A stretch of DNA of 26,335 bases from JBLHKE01 sp047619485 (lineage in GTDB: Bacteria > Verrucomicrobiota > Verrucomicrobiia > Verrucomicrobiales > DEV007), in assembly GCA_047619485.1 (NCBI GenBank), contig JBLHKE010000016.1, positions 1 to 26,335 on the forward strand, read 5' to 3'. Numbering within the stretch: the first letter of the stretch is position 1; every line of letters begins with the position of its first letter. The notes beneath the pieces were generated by a model. The model was not told the DNA's origin and did not search any database. It was given only the letters and a program-made list of their open reading frames with translations. The position numbers were made by a program, and so were the translations under genes. This document shows, one piece after another, positions 8,483 to 17,245 of the stretch.

Positions 8483-9499
8483 TCACTGGTTCAGCCTGAT
8501 TCGGTAATACACCCGCGGTGCATTCTCCAGCTCTGGATACAAGGGCAGAAACTTGTGAGTGAACGTGGTTGTGTCTCCATCCGAAGGCTTCCCATCGGTG
8601 ATCTCAGGCCAGCTCTTTAGATCGATGGAAAAATCGATGCTGTAGGCGATGCCTGCAACTGATGCCCAAGTGATCGTAGCACCAGGATCTTCTGGATTCT
8701 CGTCCCGCTCGACTGATAAGATCTGGAAGAGCGGGCCACCCGAACCGGCGACGAGATTGATTTTCGAGAGGCTGAAGTCGCCACCGGCAGCCGGGGTTTG
8801 GTAGGAGGCTCCGACCCGCATATCGTTTGGAAAGTCTGCCCAGGTGTTGATTCCGTCGATGCCCCAGGTTCCGGATCCGCCGGTGATCGCAGTGGCTGCA
8901 TCGTCTTCAAGTCCGGTGAATGTCATCTCCCAGCCGTCGCTGCTAACAGTGAGTAGCATGCTGAAGCCGTCCTGGATGGATGCTAGTGAGGCGACGCCGT
9001 AGTTAGAGCCTTGGTAGCGGCCACTACCAGCATTCCCGCCAACGCCAATCACACGAACCCCGTTGCCGACAGTGGTCGAGCCAGGGATGACTAGGCCGAA
9101 GGAGACCGGCAGATTGTTCCACAGGTCGGCGCCCGTCCCCTCATTGACGCGGCGTTGAAATCCAACGAAAATTCCGTTGGCGATCAGGCCTCCGCTGACG
9201 CTGGCTACGTCCACGCTCAGTGTCAGCGATTCACTGCCAAGAGCTGTGAAGTCGATGGTCGCTTCGGAAGCTGCGCCGGCGGTCGAATTATTTGCCGTGG
9301 TGGAGAAAAGGACGCCAGTTTCCTGGGTCCAGGAGTTCATCCCATCGCCGACGCCATTGTCGATCTCGAGGAAGGTCGCGTTGGTGCCAGTCCCGTCGGG
9401 GAAACTAGCGTTGATGAGGGTCTGCGCTTGGGCAAACGAGATCGAAGCCAAAAAACATAGCCCCGCCAGACAGAAAAATTTGGTGTTGGTCGAACTCAT
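8483..9499 (-). CDS. Secreted beta-rich protein with C-terminal DLKSW/YYRIRL module
   Basis: The protein has 338 residues and a signal peptide (1-26, AQAQ). Residues about 27-250 are the beta-rich module, almost alone, with ANGIFVGFQRR, SFGLVIPG, RYQGSNYG and LASIQDGF. Residues about 265-338 form the terminal module found on the sulfatases (ITWASVAGIAYSIDFSIDL, then SW and a YYRIRLNQ end). No catalytic residues were recognised. A binding or surface-structural function is inferred. It is a tandem paralogue of the next upstream gene: the beta-rich modules are clearly homologous at DNA level, but that protein carries a PEP-CTERM tail instead. The neighbouring start and stop codons are 34 bp (downstream sulfatase) and 15 bp (upstream gene) away, consistent with an operon. 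Confidence 0.88.
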   Translation of the reverse strand: MSSTNTKFFCLAGLCFLASISFAQAQTLINASFPDGTGTNATFLEIDNGVGDGMNSWTQETGVLFSTTANNSTAGAASEATIDFTALGSESLTLSVDVASVSGGLIANGIFVGFQRRVNEGTGADLWNNLPVSFGLVIPGSTTVGNGVRVIGVGGNAGSGRYQGSNYGVASLASIQDGFSMLLTVSSDGWEMTFTGLEDDAATAITGGSGTWGIDGINTWADFPNDMRVGASYQTPAAGGDFSLSKINLVAGSGGPLFQILSVERDENPEDPGATITWASVAGIAYSIDFSIDLKSWPEITDGKPSDGDTTTFTHKFLPLYPELENAPRVYYRIRLNQ

Positions 9500-9514
9500 C
9501 TTATCTCAAAACGC

Positions 9515-10312
9515 TTATCTGCGTCGGCGCAGTAATCCGAGCGCAGCAAGTCCTACGAGAGCGAAAGTCGAAGGTTCCGGCACCTGGGTCAGTGTGATCC
9601 GGGAGAAGGTCATGTCACCAGCACCGGCGGTGGTTTGGTAGGAAGCGCCAGCACGCATGTCGGTGTTGAAGGTTGCGAAAGCGTTGATGCCACCGGTGCC
9701 CCAAGTTCCCGATCCGCCAGTGATAGCCGCGGCACCTGCCGTTTCGAGGCCCACGATGGCAAGATCCCAACCGCTACTGTCGACCGTCAGGGTTACATCG
9801 AAGCCGTCTTGGATGGATGCCAGTGTGGCGATGCCGTAGTCGGAGCCTTGGTAGCGCCCAGCGCCGGCATTGCCGCCAGCACCTACATGGCGTGTCCCGT
9901 TGCCGACGGTGGCAGATCCCGGGATCACCATTCCGAACGAGGTCGAGAGGTTGTTCCACAGGTCAGCACCGGTTCCTCCGTTGATGCGCCTTTGGAATCC
10001 GACAAACATTCCGTTGGCGATGAGAGTTCCAGTCACGCTGGAGACGTTTGCTGTGAGGACGAGCGAATCGCTGCCGAGAGCCGTAAAGTCTGTGGTTGTG
10101 TCTGAAGCAGCACCAACGGCAGAGTTGTTTGCTGTCGAGGTGGAAATCACTCCGGTCGCCTGGGTCCAAGTATTTGCGCCGACACCGTTGTCGATCTCAA
10201 GGAAGGTCGGGTTGGTGCCAGTGCCGGTGGGGAAGCTGACATCAATGAGCGTGGTGGAACCGTGGCAGATGCCGGTGGCAAGAAATGCGGCGAAAACGAT
10301 AGGCTTGTGCAT
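9515..10312 (-). CDS. PEP-CTERM-sorted beta-rich protein
   Basis: The start chosen is MHKPIVFAAFLATGICHGS, giving a 265-residue protein with a proper signal peptide; an ATG 16 codons upstream would add an acidic, non-signal segment. The body is the same beta-rich module as the downstream paralogue (ANGMFVGFQRR, SFGMVIPG, RYQGSDYG, LASIQDGF). The C-terminus is VPEPSTFALVGLAALGLLRR plus RR, a textbook PEP-CTERM tripartite signal of VPEP motif, hydrophobic helix and arginine cluster. An exosortase would recognise it, and the protein would end up at the cell surface or in exopolymer. No exosortase gene lies in the window. Its specific ligand is unknown. Confidence 0.9.
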   Translation of the reverse strand: MHKPIVFAAFLATGICHGSTTLIDVSFPTGTGTNPTFLEIDNGVGANTWTQATGVISTSTANNSAVGAASDTTTDFTALGSDSLVLTANVSSVTGTLIANGMFVGFQRRINGGTGADLWNNLSTSFGMVIPGSATVGNGTRHVGAGGNAGAGRYQGSDYGIATLASIQDGFDVTLTVDSSGWDLAIVGLETAGAAAITGGSGTWGTGGINAFATFNTDMRAGASYQTTAGAGDMTFSRITLTQVPEPSTFALVGLAALGLLRRRR

Positions 10313-10405
10313 GAAGGCGATTGAAGGGTTTGTAGTGAAATCTGGCTGTTCTAGTTCCATTCATGTCAATCCAGAGCGACGAAGCAAGCAAATTGCATCA
10401 ATCTT

Positions 10406-13400
10406 CTACCGTTGTTCCGCCCGGAGGCGGAAAAATTGGGCTAATTCGCTCTGAAAAGCTAAATTTGAGCGAAACCGGCGGATGGTTTGCCCTCCTGGAA
10501 GACGAGTTTCGCCGAGATAAATAAAGCTCCTAGTCTCGATCCAAGAGGATAGGTCAGCCGAAGATTCAGGGTTCAGCTCGATGTCGTCTGCGCCAGCGCC
10601 GAGGGAAAATTCCAGCACCGTGTGTCGTGTTGTCGTTGCTCCACTGGAGAACGGTTCGACCCACGCGGTGAGCGGTCGCTCGTGTGACGGCGAATCAAAT
10701 GGTGTCCCGGTAGCATACTCGATGATGGTGGCGATGCCGTCGTAATCATGGTCGGCGAAGGGATCTGTAATGTTATTGGTCGCGGCGAATTCTGTGAGTG
10801 TGGTGGCATCGGTGCCGCCTGGAACTCCGCCAATCGCTGCACTGCTCCGCCAGTTGATCGCGTCCGAGAGATCTGGCTTGGTGGATGGTCGGATTAGGAC
10901 AAGCGAATAGCCTGATCCATCTGCGGCCTCTGGCCAAGGCGCGCTGTCGTCATAGCTGAAGTCGATCAAGGAGACTTCTACTGAGTGGAGCGCGATCTGT
11001 TCGCCGCCGTTTGCGAGTCCACTGGTGCTGCCAAACTCGCCGGCGATTACTAAGGGCCGATTAACGCTGTAGCGGAATTCGAAGGCGGCGCGATTGTTGA
11101 CGATAAGGATGCGTTCGCTGGCAGCGAGGAGAGGGGTGCTTGGTGGAAAGGTGAAGTCGATCCCTTCGGTGAAGATCGTGCCGCTGAGATCGAGCGTGTC
11201 GGGCGAGATGTTCATGATCTCGACGAACTCGAAATCAGAGGCGCTGGTGATGAAAGATTGCGCCAGCTCGTCAGCGTCTGGTGGCGCTGGATTGTAATGG
11301 ATCTCGCTGACCGTGAGATCGCCGGCTAGCGGCGGCCGGCCGGTAGTGAAGCTCGCTTCGGTCAGGGCGCTCCAAGTTTGGGTCGCGGCGTTGTAAGCGC
11401 GAGCCTTGATGACTGTCTGGCCATTGATCAGAATCGATGCGTCGCTGGCGATCTTGGTTCCGCTGAGCCGTGCGTCGATACTCATATCGCTACTCGCAAC
11501 GGTGAATTGGTGGACTTCGATGCCGAGCACATTGCGGCCTTCGAGCAGGGCATTTGTGCCGATTGCAAACGGGTAGAAGGTGGTTTCTTCCTCGCCACCC
11601 GCTGATTCTGAAGCAAGCGTATCGAACTCGACCGCTCCCGCGGCAACCCCATCCCGCGCCACCTCGGTGCCGTTGAGGTAGACGATGGCGCCATCGTCCC
11701 GCTCGACTTCGAGCAGCAGGTTGGAAACCAGCGATGCGTCGGTGAGATCGAATGATTTGCGGAAGTAGGTGGTGGGAAATTTGTCCGCCCTGACTGGTCC
11801 CCAGCCAACCAGGGTGTTTTCGTTCGCAGAATAACCGAGCCGGGCGGTGCCGCTGACCCACGCTGTGGCTGGTGCGAAATCTGGGTGTTTCCAGTTGCCT
11901 GCTCCGTAGCTCGGGTGGCCGTCGACAATGTCGCTCGAGCCCTGATCGCTGCCGTCATCGAGGAACTCCCAGCCGGGGGAGTTGTCGTCGATCATCGTCA
12001 CCGACACATTGCCAGAGGCCGCATTGCCTGCGCCCGGACTGACCGCTCCGCCTGGCAAACGCGGATCGCTGCCGTCGGTGGTGTAGTAGACATCATCAGA
12101 ACCGAGGTTGGTAAACAGCAGATTGAATCCCTCTGGCACATTTCCGCCGTGCTGGTTGAAGACCGGCGCCTCAATGTCCGGGTAGAGCGATCTTGAACGC
12201 AATTGCTCGACGACGATCGCTGAACGCTGCGGGAACCAGGTGGTCATCTCGCGGTCGACCAACACCTGCCACTCGGCTAGTGTATTGATCTTGCTCGCGC
12301 CGCGGTGCTCTTGCGCGTAGTCACCCCAGCGAGCGCATTCTGCCTTCATCGCCTCGCGGATCTGGTCGGCTTTGCCACTCCACAATGCACCGGCGGGGCC
12401 ATCGGTCAGCGCGCCGTCGTTGAACAGGTAGCGCTGAATGCGATCGGCGAAACGCAGGCGGTACTCTGCATTGGTAATGAGTTGCTGGTGGACGTAGGTA
12501 GGTCGGTAAATGTCGTTCTTGTTGGTGTTATTCTTGTTTAGCCCGGCACCGCTGAGGGCGTTGTAGCCGGCGCGTTCGGTATCATGCGGGAAGAACATGT
12601 ACCTGCCCGGCGGGTTGAGCCGCACGGCTGCCCGGTAGTTCTTGCTGCACCAATCGTCGTTGCCCCCGTAGAAGTTCAGCAGCATGTAGTCGATGAACGC
12701 GTCGAGATCGAGGTACTCCTGTAGCGCAGCGTACGGGGCGGTGGCTGACAGGCCGCCGGCCTGGATGATGTCCAATAGCGCATCCCAGCGGACACTGCCT
12801 CCATCGATTGGCAGGACGCTATTGTTGCTGCCGTCTTTGATCACCTCCCAGTCTTCCTCGACCCCACCGAACCTCTCCGCCATCGAGTCGTCTTCGACGC
12901 GTTCGAAGATGTGATACATGCCCCAATAGAGTCCGTTGATGTAGAGCTGAATCTCGCGCTGGTGGATTCCTTCGTAGCCCATTTGTTCGTGCGCGTCGCG
13001 GAACCACTGATCGCGGATATACTGCGCATGCGGGTAGCGCGCGTGTGCCCATGAGTCGCCACTCAGCCCTCGCAAGATCAGGCTATTGAAACGCGTGACC
13101 TTGCCACCCTCGAATAACTCGAAATCCAGCCGCGATGGTCCGTATTCCTCCCGGAACACGACGCGCATGTTGTGTTTCGGCTGAATCTTCGAACGCGAAA
13201 AATTCCCGTTCATGCGCAGGCCGGTATCGACCTGCAGATCTCTGCCGTGCCCGAAATCGAAGAACTCCATCGAAATTTCCCGCTCCCACGCATCGCCACG
13301 CTGCTTGGCGTTGATGTAGATGCCGGTGTCGCTACCGAACAGGTCGTCGACTGCGGTGGTAAGGCACACCGTTGGTAGGCTGCGCAAGCCTCCTTTGACT

Positions 13401-14299
13401 TCCTCCTCACTGTAGATCGTGCCTACCACCTCGGGGTCCATCTGATATTCGGATGGTTGTGTGCCTTCAAGACTGCTGTTCCAATTGCTCGGGAACCCGG
13501 ATGGGTTGGTCGGTTGCTGCAGGACGTGATTGAGAAACAGGTAGGTGTGGGTATCGACGTTCGATGGGCGGAAGTCTGTCTTGTAGGCAATCGCGCGTAG
13601 CACGGTGGTCGTGGCGATCGGGATCGGCTCCGTGTAGGGGGCGCCGTGCGACTCGCTCGGCTTGGAGCCGTCTGTGGTGAATCTGATCTGGGCACCCTCG
13701 GTCGCGCATGTGATCGACACTTGGAATGGCTCGTCGTAGAAGCCTCGGTCGACGCTAAATTGCGTGTCGGCGACGATGCCGGCGAATGCAAAATCGCCGT
13801 TGTTGGCTCCTGGGGTGGGCGGATAGAAGAAGCCGAATGTGCCGCTCGTCGATCGGCCATAGCTGAGGCCGGCGGTCTGCTCCGGGTAGCTAGGGCTGAA
13901 CTCGTCGACGATGGTGGTTCCGTCGGCGGCGACCAGGGCGAGGAACTCTCCTGAACGGGACAGGCTGAAGTTGGTATGCAGCTCGGCGGCGGCGACGGCG
14001 CGGTCTTTTCCAGACGCGAAGATGACCATGGCGCTCTCGGCGGCAATTTCGATCGCGGGCAGGCTCCATTTGTTTAAATTCGTGGCATCGTCGGTCAGAA
14101 AGTAGCCAGCGAGGGGGACGGGGACGGCGCTTGTGTTCTTCAGTTCGATCCAGTCCGACCGATCGCCATCGGCATCCAAAAAGTTCTCCGAACCCGTCGC
14201 GTCGAATTCGTTAATCTGGATCTCAGCGAAAAGAAGGCCACCGCAGAAGAGCAGTGAAGCGATCGCGATGGCGAATTCTCTAATGGCGGAGGAGGGCAT
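10406..14299 (-). CDS. Secreted CotH-kinase-like protein with lamin-tail domains
   Basis: The protein has 1297 residues and a signal peptide (1-25). The domains in order are: lamin-tail (LTD) domain about 26-170 (INEFDATG, DWIELKN); chitobiase/hexosaminidase C-terminal-like domain about 185-255 (RFTTDGSKPSE); CotH-kinase domain about 305-640 with LRMNGNFSR, GLYWGMYHIFERVEDD (E466, D470) and FFPHDTERAG (D573); a second chitobiase-like domain starting YYTTDGSDPRLPGG at 739. That domain is interrupted by a galactose-binding-like sandwich (about 765-950) and resumes at VIKARAYN. A second LTD (about 992-1160), a DHDYDGIATIIEYATG calcium-type segment and a terminal beta module follow. CotH proteins phosphorylate secreted proteins in Bacillus spores; the target here is unknown. 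It opens the minus-strand cluster. Confidence 0.88.
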   Translation of the reverse strand: MPSSAIREFAIAIASLLFCGGLLFAEIQINEFDATGSENFLDADGDRSDWIELKNTSAVPVPLAGYFLTDDATNLNKWSLPAIEIAAESAMVIFASGKDRAVAAAELHTNFSLSRSGEFLALVAADGTTIVDEFSPSYPEQTAGLSYGRSTSGTFGFFYPPTPGANNGDFAFAGIVADTQFSVDRGFYDEPFQVSITCATEGAQIRFTTDGSKPSESHGAPYTEPIPIATTTVLRAIAYKTDFRPSNVDTHTYLFLNHVLQQPTNPSGFPSNWNSSLEGTQPSEYQMDPEVVGTIYSEEEVKGGLRSLPTVCLTTAVDDLFGSDTGIYINAKQRGDAWEREISMEFFDFGHGRDLQVDTGLRMNGNFSRSKIQPKHNMRVVFREEYGPSRLDFELFEGGKVTRFNSLILRGLSGDSWAHARYPHAQYIRDQWFRDAHEQMGYEGIHQREIQLYINGLYWGMYHIFERVEDDSMAERFGGVEEDWEVIKDGSNNSVLPIDGGSVRWDALLDIIQAGGLSATAPYAALQEYLDLDAFIDYMLLNFYGGNDDWCSKNYRAAVRLNPPGRYMFFPHDTERAGYNALSGAGLNKNNTNKNDIYRPTYVHQQLITNAEYRLRFADRIQRYLFNDGALTDGPAGALWSGKADQIREAMKAECARWGDYAQEHRGASKINTLAEWQVLVDREMTTWFPQRSAIVVEQLRSRSLYPDIEAPVFNQHGGNVPEGFNLLFTNLGSDDVYYTTDGSDPRLPGGAVSPGAGNAASGNVSVTMIDDNSPGWEFLDDGSDQGSSDIVDGHPSYGAGNWKHPDFAPATAWVSGTARLGYSANENTLVGWGPVRADKFPTTYFRKSFDLTDASLVSNLLLEVERDDGAIVYLNGTEVARDGVAAGAVEFDTLASESAGGEEETTFYPFAIGTNALLEGRNVLGIEVHQFTVASSDMSIDARLSGTKIASDASILINGQTVIKARAYNAATQTWSALTEASFTTGRPPLAGDLTVSEIHYNPAPPDADELAQSFITSASDFEFVEIMNISPDTLDLSGTIFTEGIDFTFPPSTPLLAASERILIVNNRAAFEFRYSVNRPLVIAGEFGSTSGLANGGEQIALHSVEVSLIDFSYDDSAPWPEAADGSGYSLVLIRPSTKPDLSDAINWRSSAAIGGVPGGTDATTLTEFAATNNITDPFADHDYDGIATIIEYATGTPFDSPSHERPLTAWVEPFSSGATTTRHTVLEFSLGAGADDIELNPESSADLSSWIETRSFIYLGETRLPGGQTIRRFRSNLAFQSELAQFFRLRAEQR

Positions 14300-14308
14300 C
14301 GCCCCATT

Positions 14309-15169
14309 GTGAGGAAGTCGCTGTCGAAATCAAGTCTGAAGCATGCGCTACGAGCAGGTTGTCCCAACATCTGCATTGCGTCTGGCAGCGTCCGCGCTTA
14401 CGGCGATGTCTCTATTTTGGATCTGCCCTTCGATGCCACGTCGACGACTCTCGCCATCGCGGCGCTGGGGGCACTCTGCCTCGGGGTCTCGAAGACCGGG
14501 TTCCCGGGGCTGGCGATCGTCAACGTGATGATCGTCGCGGAGTTGTTCGGCGCGAGGGAGAGCGTTGGCATCATCCTGCCGATGCTGGTAGTGTGCGACC
14601 TGATCGTGCTGCCGATGTTCTGGAAGCATGCGACTTGGAAGATGGTCTGGCCGCTGGTGCCTGTGACCTTTGTTGCGATCATCGTGGCTTCGTTTCTTCT
14701 TGATCGCTTCGACGACCTGACTGCGCGCCGGGTGATCGGTACGATCATCCTGCTGATGTTTTTATTGCAGCTGGTGCGCGAGTTCAAGAAAGCGTTCCTG
14801 ACCAAACTGCCCGACTCACGGGTCTTCCGTTGGGTGAGTTGCGTCCTCATCGGGGTGTCGACGATGTTGGCGAACGCGGCCGGTCCGGTCTATTCGATCT
14901 ACGCCCTGGTGCACAAGATGCCGAAGATGGAATTCCTCGGTGTCGGGGCACGTTTATTTTTGATCGTGAATCTATTCAAAGTGCCTTTGCTCGGTCAGTT
15001 GGATCTGATCAATGCCCAATCCTTGCAGCTGAACTTGATGCTGCTCCCAGCCCTACTCGTCGGCATTTTTCTCGGCAGGAAGCTGATCGGCCTAGTCCCG
15101 CAGAGGATTTTCGAGATCCTGCTCTACGGGTTCTCGCTGATCGCCGGGGTGCGGATGCTGTTTTTTTAG
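14309..15169 (+). CDS. TauE/SafE-family membrane permease
   Basis: This is a polytopic membrane protein with about eight hydrophobic segments. It contains the family-like N-terminal GVSKTGFPGLAIVNV, the central VLIGVSTMLANAAGPVYSIY and the C-terminal ALLVGIFLGRKL. The family exports sulfite, sulfoacetate or related organosulfur anions across the inner membrane, though many members are uncharacterised. The ATG used gives 286 residues, but its first 40 residues are polar and unlike the family. It also lies only 9 bp from the divergent CotH start, leaving no room for promoters. A TTG start at 14417 would give 250 residues, the usual family length, and is likely the true start. A cyclase gene follows 58 bp downstream on the same strand. 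Confidence 0.88.
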   Translation: MRKSLSKSSLKHALRAGCPNICIASGSVRAYGDVSILDLPFDATSTTLAIAALGALCLGVSKTGFPGLAIVNVMIVAELFGARESVGIILPMLVVCDLIVLPMFWKHATWKMVWPLVPVTFVAIIVASFLLDRFDDLTARRVIGTIILLMFLLQLVREFKKAFLTKLPDSRVFRWVSCVLIGVSTMLANAAGPVYSIYALVHKMPKMEFLGVGARLFLIVNLFKVPLLGQLDLINAQSLQLNLMLLPALLVGIFLGRKLIGLVPQRIFEILLYGFSLIAGVRMLFF

Positions 15170-15227
15170 CTCGGTCACGATTGGCATTCGATGCGTGGCG
15201 TGCGAGGGTTTTGCGACTGACTGATCA

Positions 15228-17048
15228 ATGGGCTTCCAAACAAAAATCTTCCTATGGATGTTAGGGACGCTCGTGGCGATCCTGATTCCGACTCTGACAC
15301 TGGTAAAAACCAAGCTGCGGCAGAAATCCGAGGAGCGGTTCGAGATGGTGTTTGAGAACCAGGTGCAATTGTTCGTCGCCGAACGGGCGCAGCGCTTGGA
15401 GGGCGTGAGCGAGGCTGCGACTGAACTCGCGACCAGCGATGCGGTGAAGCGTTCGTTGGCCGGTGATCTCGACGAGGCAGGGAAGCGCGCGTTTTCTATA
15501 GAGGCGTTAGCAAAACGACCGACTGCCCGCAAGCAAGGTAGATCAGAACGCCCTAGGGCAGTTTCTGACGAGGGCTCGCCTGCAAACGGGGTGGGGCAAT
15601 TGTTGGGCTTGCTACCAGTCCTGTGCACGATCGATCTTCAGGGGCAGATCGAAGAACTCACTCCGAAGCGCACCGGCAGAGCGTCGGCACGACGGACGAT
15701 GGAGCTGCGCCACGATGGGACGCTGCGACAGCTCCCGGATGTCAGCGAGGTCGAGCAGCAGCAGGTCGGCTACGTAATCGCTGCCGCGTCGGAGCGGGGC
15801 GGGCGACTGCGCGAGGTGGTGGCGACGCCGGTGAAGCAGGCCGGGGAGGTGATCGGGGTTTTCTTAATGGGGATCGATGCCGAAACGGAGCTCGATCACT
15901 TGGCTTCCCGCTTGGAAAAATCGACTGGCGAGACCGGCAGCTCGACCGGTTTTTTTGCCGAAGATCAGATCGTCCAGCAGAAGGGCTTACGCGATATCGA
16001 CCGGCAGGAATTGTCGAAGCTGGTCGCGGTAGAGATTGATGGCGAGACGGGGATGTCGGAGCTGACGCTTGGCGGAGCGCCGTATCGCTTGGCGTGGCAG
16101 GAGATGAATCCGGGGTCGATCCTACCCAGCGCCTACCAGATCGCCTTCTTCCCGATGGCTGAGATGCGCGCTGAAATTCGTAGCCTGCAGATCAAGCTCC
16201 TATTGATTGGCGGTGGGGCGCTTCTGCTCGCGGTGATCGCTTCGTATTTCATCTCTCGCGGCCTCGCGAAACCGGTAAAAGTGCTTGAGGAGGCGACGCG
16301 CAGGATCGGTGATGGCGATTTCAGCGCCCGGGTCGATGTCACCTCGAACGATGAATTGGGACGGTTGGGGAGTAGTTTCAATGAGATGGCGGAGGGGCTG
16401 GCGTTGAAGGAGCGCTACCGAGAGGTGCTGTCCAAGGTCAGTGACGCGGCAGTGGCGCAGTCGTTGGTGGAGGGGGAGTTGGAACTCGGCGGGGAAACCC
16501 GCTTCCTGACGGTCATGTTCTGTGACATCCGCAGTTTTACCGATCTCACCGAAGAGATGAATCCGCAGGAGGTGATCAGTCTGCTAAACGAGCACATGAC
16601 CGCGATGACCGAGCTGGTCTATGCTCACAAGGGAGTGGTCGACAAGTTTGTCGGCGACGAGATCATGGCGGTGTTCGGGGCGCCGAAAGAATACGGTGAC
16701 GATCCGGCGAACGCGGTGCGCTGCGCGCTGGCGATGATCGCCAAGCGGGCTGAGCTTAACGCTGGATTGGAGAAGCCATTCGAGGTAGGGATCGGCGTGG
16801 CCTCGGGCGAGATGATGGCTGGTTGTATGGGGTCGGTGAACCGTCTCAACTACACCGTAATAGGAGAACCTGTGAACCTGGCTGCGCGATTAGCTGGGAG
16901 GGCAGCGCCTGGTGAGATTCTCGCGGCAGTAACGGAGGGCATCGCGGTCGGGGAACACCTCAAACTCGAGCTGAAAGGCTTCCGGGGCAGGGTGAGCGCG
17001 GTGCGGGTGAAATCGGTAGCGGAGAAGGCTAGTGATGTGGTCGGGTAG
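15228..17048 (+). CDS. Membrane-bound class III adenylate/guanylate cyclase with HAMP domain
   Basis: The protein has 606 residues. A transmembrane helix at about 6-26 is followed by a periplasmic sensor region (about 27-320) that resembles dCache-type sensors only in layout. A second helix lies at about 323-343, then HAMP (about 344-397, RIGDGDFSARVDVTSNDELG) and the class III cyclase domain (about 420-590). Catalytic features are present: FCDIRSFTDL (metal ligand D433), KFVGDEIMAVFG (K473, metal ligand D477) and NYTVIGEPVNLAARL (N550, R554). The enzyme should make a cyclic nucleotide, probably cAMP, in response to a periplasmic signal. It follows the permease gene by 58 bp. The last 276 bases of the gene and 29 bp beyond are duplicated at 25304-25608. 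Confidence 0.93.
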   Translation: MGFQTKIFLWMLGTLVAILIPTLTLVKTKLRQKSEERFEMVFENQVQLFVAERAQRLEGVSEAATELATSDAVKRSLAGDLDEAGKRAFSIEALAKRPTARKQGRSERPRAVSDEGSPANGVGQLLGLLPVLCTIDLQGQIEELTPKRTGRASARRTMELRHDGTLRQLPDVSEVEQQQVGYVIAAASERGGRLREVVATPVKQAGEVIGVFLMGIDAETELDHLASRLEKSTGETGSSTGFFAEDQIVQQKGLRDIDRQELSKLVAVEIDGETGMSELTLGGAPYRLAWQEMNPGSILPSAYQIAFFPMAEMRAEIRSLQIKLLLIGGGALLLAVIASYFISRGLAKPVKVLEEATRRIGDGDFSARVDVTSNDELGRLGSSFNEMAEGLALKERYREVLSKVSDAAVAQSLVEGELELGGETRFLTVMFCDIRSFTDLTEEMNPQEVISLLNEHMTAMTELVYAHKGVVDKFVGDEIMAVFGAPKEYGDDPANAVRCALAMIAKRAELNAGLEKPFEVGIGVASGEMMAGCMGSVNRLNYTVIGEPVNLAARLAGRAAPGEILAAVTEGIAVGEHLKLELKGFRGRVSAVRVKSVAEKASDVVG

Positions 17049-17077
17049 GACTGCAACCGGGCTTGCGAGTGGTGGTG
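16773..17077 (+). repeat. Direct repeat copy A: 3' end of the cyclase gene
   Basis: This 305-bp stretch recurs without gaps at 25304-25608, with 13 mismatches by my count (about 96 % identity). It spans the last quarter of the cyclase catalytic domain, the TAG stop and 29 bp downstream. Homology starts at AAGCCATTCGAGGTAGGG and ends at TTGCGAGTGGTGGTG. Copy A belongs to the intact gene. Confidence 0.95.
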
Positions 17078-17094
17078 GGGAAAACTCTGATCAC

Positions 17095-17229
17095 TCACGC
17101 CGGCAGCGTCATTTCCGTTGTCAGGTATTCGATCTTCATGTTCACCTTCTCGCGGCTGATAAAGTAAGGCTCCTCTTCGAGACCTGAATGGTTACGATTT
17201 TGCGGAATAAAATCATCCCATTCAGCCAC
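17095..17229 (-). CDS. Small ORF of unknown nature (44 codons, GTG start)
   Basis: The minus-strand frame reads VAEWDDFIPQNRNHSG, then LEEEPYFISREKVNMKIEYL and a TTEMTLPA end before TGA. The composition is protein-like: charged, few rare residues, no low complexity. However, a stop codon directly precedes the GTG and no ribosome binding site is visible. It could be a short gene or the tail of a lost one. It sits just inside the left repeat, divergent from the decayed dsbD. I do not recognise the family. Confidence 0.3.
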   Translation of the reverse strand: MAEWDDFIPQNRNHSGLEEEPYFISREKVNMKIEYLTTEMTLPA

Positions 17230-17245
17230 TTATTTATCACGAATC

